This document shows positions 8,495-19,231 of a stretch of DNA of 64,000 bases, one piece after another. The notes under the pieces were generated by a model. That model did no database searches, had not been told where the DNA came from, and saw only the letters and a program-made list of their open reading frames with translations. Source of the stretch: Polynucleobacter necessarius (GTDB lineage: Bacteria > Pseudomonadota > Gammaproteobacteria > Burkholderiales > Burkholderiaceae); contig NZ_LT615227.1 of assembly GCF_900096755.1 (NCBI RefSeq), positions 299,019 to 363,018 of the forward strand. The letters are read 5' to 3'. The translations under genes and the position numbers were made by a program. Numbering within the stretch: position 1 is the first letter of the stretch; every line of letters starts with the position of its first letter.

Positions 8495-11386
8495 ATGCCA
8501 AATGCCTCAAATACCCCTAATTCACCAGCGGCCAGCTCAACAGATGAGCTCGCCAAATCCTACGAACCCGCCCCGATAGAGGCCTACTGGGGTCCAGAGT
8601 GGGAGCGCCGGGGTATTGCTGATTCCACCATGGATGAGGGTAAGGGTGATTTTTCTATTCAGCTGCCCCCACCAAATGTGACGGGCACCCTCCATATGGG
8701 TCACGCCTTTAATCAAACCATCATGGATGGCTTAGTGCGTCATGCTCGTATGACAGGTAAAAATACCCTGTGGGTACCTGGCACTGATCACGCCGGTATC
8801 GCCACCCAGATTGTTGTTGAACGCCAACTTGATGCGCAAAAAATTTCCCGCCATGACCTCGGTCGTGAAAAGTTTTTAGAAAAAGTATGGGAGTGGAAAG
8901 AAACTTCCGGCAATACGATCACCAGACAAATTCGTCGCCTAGGCGCGTCGATCGACTGGGGAAAAGAATATTTCACAATGGACAGCAAGACGTCCAAAGC
9001 AGTGGTGGAAGTATTTGTCCGCCTACATGAACAGGGTTTAATTTATCGCGGCAAACGTTTGGTCAACTGGGATCCCGTTTTAGGTACCGCAGTTTCTGAC
9101 TTAGAAGTGGTAAGCGAAGAAGAAGATGGCTCGATGTGGCACATCCGCTATCCGTTAGCTGATGGCTCTGGTCACTTAACGGTTGCTACTACCCGCCCAG
9201 AAACCTTGCTGGGTGACGTTGCCGTCATGGTGAACCCAGAAGATGAGCGCTACAAACACCTCATTGGTAAGTCAGTGAATTTGCCATTATGTGATCGTCA
9301 AATTCCGGTGATTGCTGATGACTACGTTGATTTGAACTTTGGCACTGGCGTTGTAAAAGTAACTCCTGCACATGACTTCAACGACTACGCAGTAGGCCAA
9401 CGCCATCAATTACCACTCATTAACATCCTGACTTTAGATGCCAAAATTAATGAGAATGCTCCAGCCACATACCAAGGCATGGAACGTTTTGAAGCACGCA
9501 AACAAGTGGTTTCCGATTTAGATGCTGCTGGCTTACTAGAAAAAGTTCAGCCGCATAAATTAATGGTGCCACGCAGCGATCGTACGCAAACCATCATCGA
9601 ACCAATGCTCACTGATCAATGGTTTGTGGCGATGTCTAAGCCGAGTCCGGATAACAAGTATCAACCCGGTTCATCCATTGCTGGCGCAGCATTAGACGCC
9701 GTGACTAAGAGTGATATCAAGCTGGTTCCAGAAAACTGGATTAACACTTATACCCAGTGGCTAGAAAATATTCAGGACTGGTGCATCTCTCGCCAACTCT
9801 GGTGGGGTCACCAAATCCCAGCTTGGTATGGTGACGATGGCCAGATCTTTGTGGCGCGGTCCGAAGAAGAAGCTAAGACTAAAGCTGCTGCTGCAGGCTA
9901 TACCGGCAAACTCAACCGCGATCCCGATGTGCTCGATACCTGGTTTAGCTCTGCCCTTGTGCCATTTAGCTCATTGGGCTGGCCAGAAGAAACGCCTGCC
10001 CTTAACCATTTTTTACCTTCATCTGTTCTGGTTACGGGTTTTGACATCATCTTCTTCTGGGTAGCGCGCATGGTCATGATGACTTGCCACTTCACCGGAA
10101 AAGTACCGTTTCATACCGTTTATGTTCACGGCTTAGTTCGTGATGCCGAAGGACAGAAGATGAGTAAGTCCAAAGGCAATACTTTGGATCCAATCGATTT
10201 GATTGACGGCATCAAGATTGAGGAGTTGGTAGGCAAAAGAACTACTGGCCTCATGAATCCAAAGCAGGCTGAGAGCATTAGCAAGAAAACTAAAAAAGAA
10301 TTTCCGGATGGCATTCCGGCATTTGGTACAGATGCCCTCCGCTTTACTTTTGCATCGCTAGCTTCACTTGGTCGTAATATCAACTTTGATCAAAAGCGTT
10401 GTGAAGGCTATCGCAATTTCTGCAACAAGCTTTGGAACGCCACTCGCTTTGTTCTCATGAACTGCTCGGGCAGCGATGAAGATAATGGCTTGGCACCATG
10501 CGATAACCAATGTGAACCTGAAGGGTATTTAGACTTCTCTCCTGCAGATAAATGGATCGTCTCTCAACTCCAAAGAACTGAGGCCGATGTTGCTAAAGGC
10601 TTTGAGAACTATCGCTTTGACAATATCGCCAGCAGCATTTACCAGTTCGTCTGGGATGAGTATTGTGATTGGTACCTAGAGCTTGCTAAGGTGCAGCTAC
10701 AAACCGGAACGCCAGCACAACAACGCGCTACTCGCCGCACCTTATTGCGCGTTCTGGAAACGATTTTGCGCATGGCGCATCCATTGATCCCATTCATCAC
10801 TGAAACCCTATGGCAAACCGTTGGGCCTAAGTCTGGAAAAGAATTAGCTAAACAAACTAAGCAGACAATTGCGCTCCAACCCTACCCTATCTCTCAGCCT
10901 GAAAAGATTGATGAGCAGAGTGAAGCCTGGGTAGCGCAGATCAAAGCGATTGTGGATGCTTGCCGTAACCTACGTGGTGAGATGCAAGTGCCTCCAGGTC
11001 AAAAAGTGCCACTCTGGATTTTTGGACCACAAGCTTTCCTAGAAAAAGCCACACCTTATCTCATGGCACTGGCCAAGTTAACGGAAGTCAAAATCTATGC
11101 TGATGAGTCCGCCTTAGAAAAAGATGCTCCAGGCGCTCCAATTGCTCTAGTAGGCGATATCAAGCTGCTCCTGAAGATTGAGGTAGACGTTGCTGCTGAG
11201 CGCATTCGCCTTGGGAAGGAAATTGAGCGCTTGGCCAATGAAATTAATAAAGCCAAGGGCAAATTGACCAATGAAAGCTTTGTGGCCCGAGCCCCTGCTG
11301 ATGTGGTTGCCCAAGAAAAACAACGTCTTGCGGGCTTTGAGCAAAACCATGAGAAGCTTGTTGCACAATTAGAGCGTCTCAAATAA
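8495..11386 (+). CDS. valS: Valine-tRNA ligase
   Basis: This class I aminoacyl-tRNA synthetase of about 963 residues charges tRNA-Val. It carries the HIGH motif ([14 protein letters not shown]) near residue 65, the editing domain with [12 protein letters not shown], the catalytic-core segment [16 protein letters not shown] and the KMSKS motif in [14 protein letters not shown]. The C-terminal coiled coil ([20 protein letters not shown] to the end) is the tRNA-binding arm typical of ValRS. I prefer the ATG at 8495; an upstream TTG at 8486 is possible. It diverges from the uvrD pseudogene, and galU follows after 29 nt. Confidence 0.97.
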   Translation: MPNASNTPNSPAASSTDELAKSYEPAPIEAYWGPEWERRGIADSTMDEGKGDFSIQLPPPNVTGTLHMGHAFNQTIMDGLVRHARMTGKNTLWVPGTDHAGIATQIVVERQLDAQKISRHDLGREKFLEKVWEWKETSGNTITRQIRRLGASIDWGKEYFTMDSKTSKAVVEVFVRLHEQGLIYRGKRLVNWDPVLGTAVSDLEVVSEEEDGSMWHIRYPLADGSGHLTVATTRPETLLGDVAVMVNPEDERYKHLIGKSVNLPLCDRQIPVIADDYVDLNFGTGVVKVTPAHDFNDYAVGQRHQLPLINILTLDAKINENAPATYQGMERFEARKQVVSDLDAAGLLEKVQPHKLMVPRSDRTQTIIEPMLTDQWFVAMSKPSPDNKYQPGSSIAGAALDAVTKSDIKLVPENWINTYTQWLENIQDWCISRQLWWGHQIPAWYGDDGQIFVARSEEEAKTKAAAAGYTGKLNRDPDVLDTWFSSALVPFSSLGWPEETPALNHFLPSSVLVTGFDIIFFWVARMVMMTCHFTGKVPFHTVYVHGLVRDAEGQKMSKSKGNTLDPIDLIDGIKIEELVGKRTTGLMNPKQAESISKKTKKEFPDGIPAFGTDALRFTFASLASLGRNINFDQKRCEGYRNFCNKLWNATRFVLMNCSGSDEDNGLAPCDNQCEPEGYLDFSPADKWIVSQLQRTEADVAKGFENYRFDNIASSIYQFVWDEYCDWYLELAKVQLQTGTPAQQRATRRTLLRVLETILRMAHPLIPFITETLWQTVGPKSGKELAKQTKQTIALQPYPISQPEKIDEQSEAWVAQIKAIVDACRNLRGEMQVPPGQKVPLWIFGPQAFLEKATPYLMALAKLTEVKIYADESALEKDAPGAPIALVGDIKLLLKIEVDVAAERIRLGKEIERLANEINKAKGKLTNESFVARAPADVVAQEKQRLAGFEQNHEKLVAQLERLK

Positions 11387-11415
11387 ATACCAGCCAAAAA
11401 GCGATTGGAAGTGAT

Positions 11416-12300
11416 ATGCCATTAAGCACCAAAGCAGTTACCAAAGCGGTCTTCCCAGTTGCAGGCTTGGGTACACGCTTTTTGCCAGCAACCAAGGCAA
11501 GCCCAAAAGAGATGCTCAATGTGGTCGACAAGCCACTCATTCAATATGCTGTTGAAGAGGCCATTGCCGCCGGCATTACAGAAATGATTTTTGTTACCGG
11601 CCGAAGCAAACGCGCTATTGAAGATCATTTCGATAAAGCATATGAATTAGAAGCTGAGCTCGAAGCCAAAAATAAACAGGCCCTTTTAGACATCGTTCGC
11701 AGCGTTAAACCGAGCCATGTAGATTGCGTATATGTTCGCCAACCTGAAGCCCTTGGTTTGGGTCATGCCGTTTTATGTGCTGAAAAGTTGGTACGTGACG
11801 AACCATTCGCCATCATCTTGGCTGACGACTTATTGGATGGTCAGCCACCTGTACTCAAGCAAATGCTCAAAGTATTCGATGAGCAAAATGGCTCAGTCGT
11901 TGCAGTAGAAAAAATTGATCCTGCAAAGAGCAGCTCTTACGGCATCGTTTCAGGAGATGAGGTTGCTAAAGGTATCTACCGTTTAAACGGCATCGTAGAA
12001 AAGCCTCAACCAAAGGATGCCCCATCAAACCTCGCGGTTGTTGGGCGCTACGTTCTCTCCTCGGATATCTTTAGGCATATTCGCAATCTCAAACCTGGTG
12101 CTGGCGGCGAGATCCAACTTACCGATGCAATCGCCTCTTTACTAAAAGAAGAGCCAGTATTTGCATATGAGTACGATGGTGTGCGCTATGACTGTGGCAG
12201 CAAGCTTGGCTATCTCAAGGCATCAGTTGAGTTTGCCCTGCGTCACCCTGAAGTATCGGCCGACTTTGCCGCCTACCTCAAAAGCCGCTCTTTAACGTAA
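11416..12300 (+). CDS. galU: UTP-glucose-1-phosphate uridylyltransferase
   Basis: GalU makes UDP-glucose from UTP and glucose 1-phosphate for surface polysaccharide synthesis. The 294-residue product has the nucleotidyltransferase signature [20 protein letters not shown] near residue 13, with the pyrophosphorylase loop and catalytic Lys. [20 protein letters not shown] and [10 protein letters not shown] are the expected downstream motifs. Length fits the bacterial GalU family. It follows valS in the same direction and ends at a strong terminator. Confidence 0.95.
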   Translation: MPLSTKAVTKAVFPVAGLGTRFLPATKASPKEMLNVVDKPLIQYAVEEAIAAGITEMIFVTGRSKRAIEDHFDKAYELEAELEAKNKQALLDIVRSVKPSHVDCVYVRQPEALGLGHAVLCAEKLVRDEPFAIILADDLLDGQPPVLKQMLKVFDEQNGSVVAVEKIDPAKSSSYGIVSGDEVAKGIYRLNGIVEKPQPKDAPSNLAVVGRYVLSSDIFRHIRNLKPGAGGEIQLTDAIASLLKEEPVFAYEYDGVRYDCGSKLGYLKASVEFALRHPEVSADFAAYLKSRSLT

Positions 12301-12317
12301 TCGTTTTCAGTTGAAAT

Positions 12318-12352
12318 AAAAATGGCAGAGATTCGTCTCTGCCATTTTTTTT
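12318..12352. terminator. Bidirectional Rho-independent terminator, galU / tusA
   Basis: A 14-bp perfect stem (AAAAATGGCAGAGA paired with TCTCTGCCATTTTT) closes a TTCG tetraloop and is followed by further T residues on the + strand. The A-rich left arm supplies a U tract on the - strand too. It sits between the convergent galU and tusA genes and can end both transcripts. Confidence 0.9.
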
Positions 12353-12399
12353 GGTGCACACCATCTGAATCGACTACTCAGAGTGTTGATGGGCTCCCA

Positions 12400-12645
12400 C
12401 TATCTGCGCTTCATAAAGAAAACCAAGACATCACCTTCAGTAGTGCTTGCAAGCAACTCGTTACCGGTTTGCTTAGCAAAGGCAGGAAAGTCGTGGGCAG
12501 CGCCCGCATCTGTAGCCTTGATTTTTAAGACTTCGCCCGACTGCATAGTGGCCAAAGCTTTTTTGGTGCGCAGAATCGGCAATGGGCAGTTCATTCCAAT
12601 GGCGTCTACTTCTGCATTAAAGGCAATGTTGATTGCTTCACTCAT
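12400..12645 (-). CDS. TusA/SirA-family sulfur carrier protein
   Basis: This 81-residue protein has the family signature [18 protein letters not shown] with the acceptor Cys near residue 20, followed by the compact beta-alpha-beta fold and a C-terminal VLVFFMKRR strand. Family members pass persulfide sulfur, for example in tRNA 2-thiouridine formation; others act in sulfur metabolism, and the sequence alone does not separate these roles. The ATG overlaps the alaS stop (ATGA), so it is translationally coupled to alaS, an arrangement that fits a tRNA-related role. Confidence 0.85.
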   Translation of the reverse strand: MSEAINIAFNAEVDAIGMNCPLPILRTKKALATMQSGEVLKIKATDAGAAHDFPAFAKQTGNELLASTTEGDVLVFFMKRR

Positions 12646-15266
12646 TTGGCTGCTACCCAGTCTTTTACGCCAGCCAAAGCAGCGCCTAACTTACTTGGAT
12701 CCGTTCCGCCAGCCATCGCCATTTCTGGTTTGCCGCCACCTTTGCCACCCACTTGTTGAGCTACAAAGTTCACGAAATCGCCCGCCTTTACTTTGCCAAT
12801 AGAGTCTGCTGTAACGCCAGCAATCAAACTAACCTTATCGCCTTGAACAGATGCCAAGACAATAGCGGCAGTTTTCAGCTTTGCTTTTAATGCATCCATA
12901 GTTTCGCGAAGGACACCAGCATCAGCGCCATCCATACGAGCAGCAAGCACTTTGATGCCATTGACATCAACTGCCTGGCCGGCTAACTCATCACCTTGGC
13001 TTGCAGCTAACTTCGAGTTCACTTTTTCTAATTCACGCTCAGCTTGACGCAGACTCTCTTGGAGCTGCGCTACGCGATTTACCAAATCCCCTGGATGGGT
13101 TTTCAGAATCGCTGCAGCCTCATTGATCTTGTCTTCCAAGCCTTGCAAGAAGTGCAATGCATTATTGCCTGTTACGGCCTCAACACGGCGGATACCCGCA
13201 GCAACGCCACCTTCAGAAACAATCTTTAGGCTACCAATGTCACCGGTGCGTCCTACGTGGGTACCACCGCATAACTCTTTGGAGGAGCCAATCTCTAGAA
13301 CGCGCACTTCATCGCCGTACTTCTCGCCAAACAGCATCATGGCGCCAGTCTTTTGCGCATCGTCCAATGACATGACCTTGCCGGAAGTGGCAGTGTTGTC
13401 CAAAATCTCTTGATTCACAATATCTTCGATGCGGCGAATTTGTTCAGCAGTAATCGGTGCATTGTGAGTAAAGTCAAAACGGGTCTTAGTGGCATCTACT
13501 AAAGAACCTTTTTGCTGCACATGATCGCCCAGCACTTCACGCAATGCCTTATGCAAAATATGCGTAGCGCTGTGATTGCGCATCGTATCGGTTCTTTGCT
13601 GCGTATCTACCAATGCATTAAGGACATCACCCACCTTGAGCGCGCCCTCAAGAACTTCACCCTGATGACCAAATACGTCGGCCTGGATCTTGAAGGTGTC
13701 TTCTACAGCAAAACGAATGCTTTCGTTGCGAAGCTCGCCCTTATCGCCAACTTGGCCGCCAGATTCAGCGTAAAAGGGGGTGTTATCCAGAACAATCACG
13801 GCAGAATCCCCTGCTTTTACAGAGGTCACTGCTGAGCCATTCACATATAGGGCGGTCACTTTGGCGCCTTCATGTTTTAGGGTGTCATAGCCATGGAACT
13901 GGGTTGGTTGGCCCTTGTAATCCAAGCCCTGGGCTACCTTGAACTTACCGGCAGCTCTTGCTTGATCACGCTGCTTTTGCATGGCCACTTCAAAGCCATC
14001 TGCGTCAACAGTCACGCCGCGCTCACGACAAACGTCAGCCGTTAAATCCAATGGGAAACCAAAAGTGTCATGCAAGCGGAATGCCGTCTCACCATTGACT
14101 ACTTTTGCACCGCCTGCTAAAGCACTATCTAAAATTTCCATGCCATTAGCAATCGTTTGGAAGAAGCGCTCTTCTTCTTGCTTGATTACTTCGCTGACCT
14201 TATCTTGCGCTGCACGCAATTCTGGATAAGCATCGCCCATCTCTTTAACGAGCGCAGGAACCAGTTGATAGAAGAACGGTTTGCGTGCGCCCAACTTATA
14301 ACCGTGACGAATTGCGCGACGTGCAATTCGACGCAATACATAACCACGGCCGGCGTTACCAGGAATGACGCCATCTACAACAATGAAACTGCATGCACGA
14401 ATATGATCAGCAATCACCTTCAATGAAGGACTGTTCGCATCACAGTTTTCGCCGCCAGCAGCGTCTACCGCATCTTTGGAAGCCTTGAGGAGATTGACGA
14501 AGAGGTCGATTTCATAATTAGAGTAAACGTGCTGCAAGACAGCAGCAATACGTTCAAGACCCATGCCCGTATCAACACTAGGCTTTGGTAATGGATGCAT
14601 CACGCCCGCTTCATCGCGGTTGAATTGCATAAACACGTTATTCCAAATTTCAATATAACGATCGCCATCTTCATCAGGGCTGCCAGGAGGGCCGCCGGGA
14701 ATGTGACCGCCGTGATCGTAAAAAATTTCTGTACAAGGACCGCATGGACCTGCGTCACCCATCATCCAGAAGTTATCGGATGCGTAACGCGCGCCCTTGT
14801 TGTCACCAATCCGAATAATGCGATCAGCAGGCACACCGATTTGCTTATTCCAAATCTCATAAACTTCATCATCTTCGGCATATACAGTTACCAAGAGTTT
14901 TTCTTTGGGCAACTTAAATACCTGAGTTAATAAGTCCCAGGCGAATTGAATGGCATCCTTTTTGAAATAGTCCCCAAAGGAGAAATTGCCCAGCATTTCA
15001 AAAAAGGTATGGTGACGGGCGGTATAGCCCACGTTATCCAAGTCATTATGTTTTCCACCGGCCCGAATGCACTTCTGGGCGGTGGTAGCGCGGTTATAAG
15101 GGCGCTTATCAAAGCCCAAAAACACGTCTTTGAACTGATTCATACCCGCATTCGTAAACAGCAGGGTAGGGTCGTCCCCCGGCACTACTGGGCTGGACGG
15201 GACGATTTGGTGGCCTTTTTGGGCAAAGAAATCCAGGTATGCCTGGCGAATTTGGGAGACTTTCAT
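12642..15266 (-). CDS. alaS: Alanine-tRNA ligase
   Basis: This class II synthetase of 874 residues charges tRNA-Ala. The N-terminal catalytic core includes the [20 protein letters not shown] region and [12 protein letters not shown]. The editing domain carries the zinc-binding HSATHILH and CGGTHV motifs. The C-terminal coiled coil and C-Ala domain end with [14 protein letters not shown]. All expected domains are present, so mischarged Ser/Gly-tRNA clearance should be intact. The start [14 protein letters not shown] is the family start. It is followed by tusA with a 4-nt overlap. Confidence 0.97.
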   Translation of the reverse strand: MKVSQIRQAYLDFFAQKGHQIVPSSPVVPGDDPTLLFTNAGMNQFKDVFLGFDKRPYNRATTAQKCIRAGGKHNDLDNVGYTARHHTFFEMLGNFSFGDYFKKDAIQFAWDLLTQVFKLPKEKLLVTVYAEDDEVYEIWNKQIGVPADRIIRIGDNKGARYASDNFWMMGDAGPCGPCTEIFYDHGGHIPGGPPGSPDEDGDRYIEIWNNVFMQFNRDEAGVMHPLPKPSVDTGMGLERIAAVLQHVYSNYEIDLFVNLLKASKDAVDAAGGENCDANSPSLKVIADHIRACSFIVVDGVIPGNAGRGYVLRRIARRAIRHGYKLGARKPFFYQLVPALVKEMGDAYPELRAAQDKVSEVIKQEEERFFQTIANGMEILDSALAGGAKVVNGETAFRLHDTFGFPLDLTADVCRERGVTVDADGFEVAMQKQRDQARAAGKFKVAQGLDYKGQPTQFHGYDTLKHEGAKVTALYVNGSAVTSVKAGDSAVIVLDNTPFYAESGGQVGDKGELRNESIRFAVEDTFKIQADVFGHQGEVLEGALKVGDVLNALVDTQQRTDTMRNHSATHILHKALREVLGDHVQQKGSLVDATKTRFDFTHNAPITAEQIRRIEDIVNQEILDNTATSGKVMSLDDAQKTGAMMLFGEKYGDEVRVLEIGSSKELCGGTHVGRTGDIGSLKIVSEGGVAAGIRRVEAVTGNNALHFLQGLEDKINEAAAILKTHPGDLVNRVAQLQESLRQAERELEKVNSKLAASQGDELAGQAVDVNGIKVLAARMDGADAGVLRETMDALKAKLKTAAIVLASVQGDKVSLIAGVTADSIGKVKAGDFVNFVAQQVGGKGGGKPEMAMAGGTDPSKLGAALAGVKDWVAAK

Positions 15267-15389
15267 GGCAATAATTATCGCATTGGCACTAGCCTAGGGC
15301 AAACGCTAGGCAATAAGCCGCAAACTTGCCTTACAATCCCACAACATCAATAAAAATCGGCAGTTAAGTCGACCAATAAGGAGAGCAAC

Positions 15390-15851
15390 TTGAAAATTCG
15401 CGATCAACGAGATTTTGGGGCCGGAATCATGTATATGGTCATTGGCCTCTTCTTTGCCATCATGGCTACAAATTACCCAATGGGAACTGCCGCCAAAATG
15501 GGTCCAGGCTATTTCCCGTTCTATTTGGGTATTTTAATGTTCCTATTAGGCGTTCTGGTGGCAGTTAAGGCCTTTGGCGCTAAAGCAGCCATCGAGTCCA
15601 TTCCTAAGTTTAATTGGCGCATCATTACGCAAATTACGGGTGCAGTTGTGCTTTATGGCTTGCTGCTCCCACGTCTTGGGTTCTTAATTGCCGTAGTGGT
15701 TTTGGTTTTTGTTGCCGCCAGCGCAAGTAGAGAATTTACTTGGAAAGGCACTGCAATTAATGCGGCCTTTTTGGTGGCATTCACTTATTCAGTATTTGTA
15801 TTGGGTCTAAAGCTTCAGTTCCCATTACTACCTGTATTCCTACAACAATAA
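15390..15851 (+). CDS. tctB: Tripartite tricarboxylate transporter, small subunit TctB
   Basis: This 153-residue membrane protein has four hydrophobic segments, and the early GPGYFPFYLGILMFLLG motif is characteristic of TctB, the small membrane subunit of TTT secondary transporters. The reading frame opens at a TTG. A strong AAGGAG at 15378-15383 is placed 6 nt before it, which decides this non-ATG start. The large subunit follows after 19 nt. The periplasmic binding subunit TctC is not next to it, so substrate capture must rely on a protein encoded elsewhere. Confidence 0.88.
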   Translation: MKIRDQRDFGAGIMYMVIGLFFAIMATNYPMGTAAKMGPGYFPFYLGILMFLLGVLVAVKAFGAKAAIESIPKFNWRIITQITGAVVLYGLLLPRLGFLIAVVVLVFVAASASREFTWKGTAINAAFLVAFTYSVFVLGLKLQFPLLPVFLQQ

Positions 15852-15870
15852 CGAACCGGGACTCTGAAAA

Positions 15871-17373
15871 ATGGATTTATTTACTAACTTAGCTCTCGGT
15901 TTCGATACCGCGTTCACATTACAAAACCTGTTTTACTGCCTTATCGGCTGTATCTTGGGTACTTTGATTGGCGTATTGCCAGGCCTTGGCCCAATCGCAA
16001 CGATTGCAATGTTGTTGCCGGCTACCTACGCATTGCCTCCGATTGCCGCATTGATTATGTTGGCTGGTATTTATTACGGCTCACAGTACGGCGGTTCCAC
16101 AACAGCGATTTTGTTGAACATTCCGGGGGAGACGTCGTCGGTGGTAACCGCGATCGATGGCTACCAAATGGCCCGAAATGGTCGCGCTGGTGTTGCACTC
16201 TTTACTGCAGGTATGGGTTCATTTTTTGCAGGTTGCGTAGCAACTTTAGTGTTGGCTGCATTTGCTGCCCCACTCTCACAACTCGCATTTAAGTTTGGTC
16301 CTGCGGAATACTTCTCCTTGATGGTCTTAGGTTTAATCGGTGCAGTGATATTGGCATCAGGCTCTTTGATCAAGGCGATTGGCATGATCATCTTGGGTCT
16401 CTTGATGGGCTTGATCGGTACTGACGTGAACTCTGGTGTATCTCGCTATGCGTTTGATATTCCTGAATTGAGTGACGGCATCGGCTTCGTAGCTGTTGCG
16501 ATGGGTGTATTCGGTTTCGCAGAAATCATGGGCAACCTTGAGAAGAGCGGCGAGGATGAAGGCTTTCTCAACAAGCTCACTAGCATGGTTCCAACCAAAA
16601 ATGATGTGAAGCGCATGATTCCTTCAATTTTGCGCGGTACCACTATTGGCTCTATCTTGGGCATCCTGCCAGGCGGCGGCGCAGCTTTGGCAGCGTTTGG
16701 CGCTTACTCTGTTGAGAAAAAATCGTCTAAGTACAGCCACGAATTTGGTAAGGGTGCAATTGAGGGTGTCGCTGGTCCCGAGACAGCAAACAACGCTGCC
16801 GCTCAAACATCATTTATTCCATTGCTCACATTGGGTATCCCACCAAATGCTGTGATGGCTTTGATGGTTGGCGCGATGACTATTCACAACATTCAGCCAG
16901 GCCCACAAGTAATGACCAGCAATCCAGCTCTCTTCTGGGGTCTGATTGCCTCTATGTGGATCGGTAATGTGATGTTGATCCTCTTGAACCTGCCTTTGAT
17001 TGGTATCTGGGTAAAGCTCTTGAAGATTCCTTATCGCTTCCTCTACCCAGCTATTTTGGTGTTCTGCTGTATTGGTGTGTACACCGTGAACAACACTGTA
17101 TTTGACGTTTATGTAACAGCAGGTTTCGGCTTGATTGGTTACCTATTCTTCAAACTCGGTTGCGAACCTCCTCCATTGCTTTTGGGCTTCGTGCTCGGAC
17201 CAATGATGGAAGAGAACTTCCGTCGCGCCCTACTACTATCCCGTGGCGACTTCTCCACCTTTGTAACCCGCCCACTTTCCTTGGGATTGCTGATCGCAGC
17301 AGCCCTCTTGGTTGTGATCGTGGCCTTGCCAGCAGTGAAGAAGACACGCGAAGAGGCATTCGTAGAGGATTAA
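15871..17373 (+). CDS. tctA: Tripartite tricarboxylate transporter permease TctA
   Basis: This is the large 500-residue membrane subunit of a TTT-family transporter. The signature IGVLPGLGPIATIAMLLPAT lies near residue 33, GGSTTAILLNIPGE near residue 72, and a second family motif ILGILPGGGAALAAFGAYS near residue 263; about twelve hydrophobic segments are visible. Such systems import citrate or other carboxylates using the ion gradient and a periplasmic binding protein. The true substrate cannot be read from the permease. It forms a two-gene unit with tctB and ends at a terminator. Confidence 0.93.
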   Translation: MDLFTNLALGFDTAFTLQNLFYCLIGCILGTLIGVLPGLGPIATIAMLLPATYALPPIAALIMLAGIYYGSQYGGSTTAILLNIPGETSSVVTAIDGYQMARNGRAGVALFTAGMGSFFAGCVATLVLAAFAAPLSQLAFKFGPAEYFSLMVLGLIGAVILASGSLIKAIGMIILGLLMGLIGTDVNSGVSRYAFDIPELSDGIGFVAVAMGVFGFAEIMGNLEKSGEDEGFLNKLTSMVPTKNDVKRMIPSILRGTTIGSILGILPGGGAALAAFGAYSVEKKSSKYSHEFGKGAIEGVAGPETANNAAAQTSFIPLLTLGIPPNAVMALMVGAMTIHNIQPGPQVMTSNPALFWGLIASMWIGNVMLILLNLPLIGIWVKLLKIPYRFLYPAILVFCCIGVYTVNNTVFDVYVTAGFGLIGYLFFKLGCEPPPLLLGFVLGPMMEENFRRALLLSRGDFSTFVTRPLSLGLLIAAALLVVIVALPAVKKTREEAFVED

Positions 17374-17396
17374 TTCTCACGAGCTACCCAGAAACA

Positions 17397-17425
17397 AGCC
17401 CGCAGCAGTTTGCGGACTTTTTCTT
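17397..17425 (+). terminator. Rho-independent terminator after tctA
   Basis: AGCCCGCA (17397-17404) pairs with TGCGGACT (17411-17418) with one mismatch around a 6-nt loop, followed by a T run. It lies 24 nt after the tctA stop and insulates tctBA from glnS. Confidence 0.75.
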
Positions 17426-17446
17426 TATAGGCCACAGGGTTTTCTC

Positions 17447-17452
17447 TACAAT
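17447..17452 (+). promoter_or_regulatory. Possible -10 element before glnS
   Basis: TACAAT lies 6 nt before the chosen glnS ATG. With usual -10 to start distances, transcription would begin at or within 1-2 nt of the ATG and give a leaderless message. No convincing -35 hexamer is seen, and no Shine-Dalgarno sequence precedes the ATG. Confidence 0.35.
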
Positions 17453-17458
17453 GTGGCT

Positions 17459-19231
17459 ATGCCCCAAGATAGCAAACCCTCCAAAGCAAATACCGGCGCT
17501 GTAGCCGAGCCATCCAACTTCTTACGCCAGATCATTGACCATGATTTAGCAAGCGGAGCTTTTTCACAGCGTACTAATTTGGCGGGCCAATCTATCCCAT
17601 CAATCATCACGCGTTTTCCGCCAGAGCCAAACGGCTACTTACATATTGGTCACGCCAAAAGTATTTGCCTAAACTTCGGCCTAGCTGCTGACTACAACGC
17701 CCAAGCTGGCGGTGCGCGCTGCAATATGCGCTTAGATGATACCAATCCAGTCAAAGAGGATGTGGAATACGCCGATAGTATCTTGGACGCAATGAAGTGG
17801 CTTGGTTTTGATTGGGGCACTCACCTCTATCACGCGAGTGATTACTTTGATCGCCTCTATGAGTTTGCCGAAATCTTGATTCAGAATGGCAAGGCTTATG
17901 TTGATAGTCAAAGCGCCGATGACATTCACACCAATCGCGGCAACTTTGGTCAAGCCGGGAAAAATAGTCCTTATCGCGATCGCAGCCCAGAAGAAAATCT
18001 ACAGCTATTTCGCGATATGCGTGATGGCAAATTCAAAGATGGTGAGCATGTGCTGCGCCTGAAGATTGATATGGCGCACCCGAATATTGTGATGCGCGAC
18101 CCTGTGGTTTATCGCATCCGCCATACCGATCACCATCGCACCGGCAGCAAGTGGTGCATCTACCCTCTTTATGACTTCACACATTGCATCTCTGATGCAT
18201 TAGAAAATGTCTCCCACTCCATATGCACGCTGGAGTTTGAGAACAGCCGTCCGTTGTACGACTGGATTGTGAACTCACTCAAAGAGCTTGGCGTCTTTAA
18301 AGACCCAGTCCCACACCAATATGAATTCGCGCGTCTCAACCTGACTTACACCATCACCAGCAAGCGCAAGTTATTGCAATTGGTGGAAGAAAACCATGTA
18401 GAGGGATGGGACGACCCGCGCATGCCAACCATCGTCGGCATCCGTCGTCGTGGTTACACGCCAGAAAGTATTCGCTTGTTCTGTGAGCGTATTGGCGTCT
18501 CTAAAGCGGATAGTTGGATTGATATGAGTACGCTAGATCATGCGCTACGCGATGATCTTGAAGCTAGGGCGCCCCGTGCAACCGCCGTTTTAAAACCGCT
18601 TAAGCTCGTAGTTGAAAACTTTGATGCATCAGCAAAAGAAGCTTGCTCTGCGCCACGTCATCCCAATCATCCCGAATGGGGCAACCGTGAATTTCATTTC
18701 ACGCGCGAGCTGTGGATTGAGGCGGATGATTTTATGCAAGAACCTATTAAAGACTTCTTCAGACTGTATCCACCGATTGGCGATCAACCTGGTAGCCGTG
18801 TACGTTTGCGCCATGGCTTTGTGGTGGAGTGCACCGGCTATGAAACAGATGCACAGGGTAACGTTACCCAAGTCAATGTGACACACTTCCCGGACAGCAA
18901 GAGCGGCACTCCAGGATCTAATAATTACAAAGTTAAAGGTAATATCCACTGGATCAGCGCTGCAGAAGCCATTCCAACTGAAGTGCGCCTTTACGATCAT
19001 CTCTTTAGCGATCCACATCCAGATAGCGGCGATAAGAATTTCTTAGATGCAATCAATCCAAACTCCAAGCAAACCATTGCCGCTTACCTAGAGCCTTGCA
19101 TGAAAGATGCTAAACCGGAAGATCGCTTCCAGTTTGAGCGTCATGGCTACTTCGTTGCCGATAAGCATGACTCCAAACCTGGCAAGCCTGTATTTAACCG
19201 TACAGTTGGCCTTAAGGATTCTTGGAAATAG
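17459..19231 (+). CDS. glnS: Glutamine-tRNA ligase
   Basis: This is a class I synthetase of about 590 residues. It shows the GlnRS-type HIGH region (RFPPEPNGYLHIGHAKS) near residue 55, the MRLDDTNP segment, and the KMSKS equivalent SKRKLLQLVEENHVEGWDDP that separates GlnRS from GluRS. The C-terminal beta-barrel anticodon domain is complete. A GTG two codons upstream (17453) is an alternative start, but it overlaps the putative -10. The last 20 nt overlap the 3' end of the convergent SDR gene. Confidence 0.96.
   Translation: MPQDSKPSKANTGAVAEPSNFLRQIIDHDLASGAFSQRTNLAGQSIPSIITRFPPEPNGYLHIGHAKSICLNFGLAADYNAQAGGARCNMRLDDTNPVKEDVEYADSILDAMKWLGFDWGTHLYHASDYFDRLYEFAEILIQNGKAYVDSQSADDIHTNRGNFGQAGKNSPYRDRSPEENLQLFRDMRDGKFKDGEHVLRLKIDMAHPNIVMRDPVVYRIRHTDHHRTGSKWCIYPLYDFTHCISDALENVSHSICTLEFENSRPLYDWIVNSLKELGVFKDPVPHQYEFARLNLTYTITSKRKLLQLVEENHVEGWDDPRMPTIVGIRRRGYTPESIRLFCERIGVSKADSWIDMSTLDHALRDDLEARAPRATAVLKPLKLVVENFDASAKEACSAPRHPNHPEWGNREFHFTRELWIEADDFMQEPIKDFFRLYPPIGDQPGSRVRLRHGFVVECTGYETDAQGNVTQVNVTHFPDSKSGTPGSNNYKVKGNIHWISAAEAIPTEVRLYDHLFSDPHPDSGDKNFLDAINPNSKQTIAAYLEPCMKDAKPEDRFQFERHGYFVADKHDSKPGKPVFNRTVGLKDSWK

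Noticed and set aside
15290..15312. GCCTAG/CTAGGC inverted repeat upstream of tctB as an operator
   Set aside because: It has short arms, no known regulator motif, and lies in an ordinary divergent gap.
18629..19018. 130-codon open frame on the - strand
   Set aside because: It is antisense to the intact glnS C-terminal domain and has no recognisable motif.
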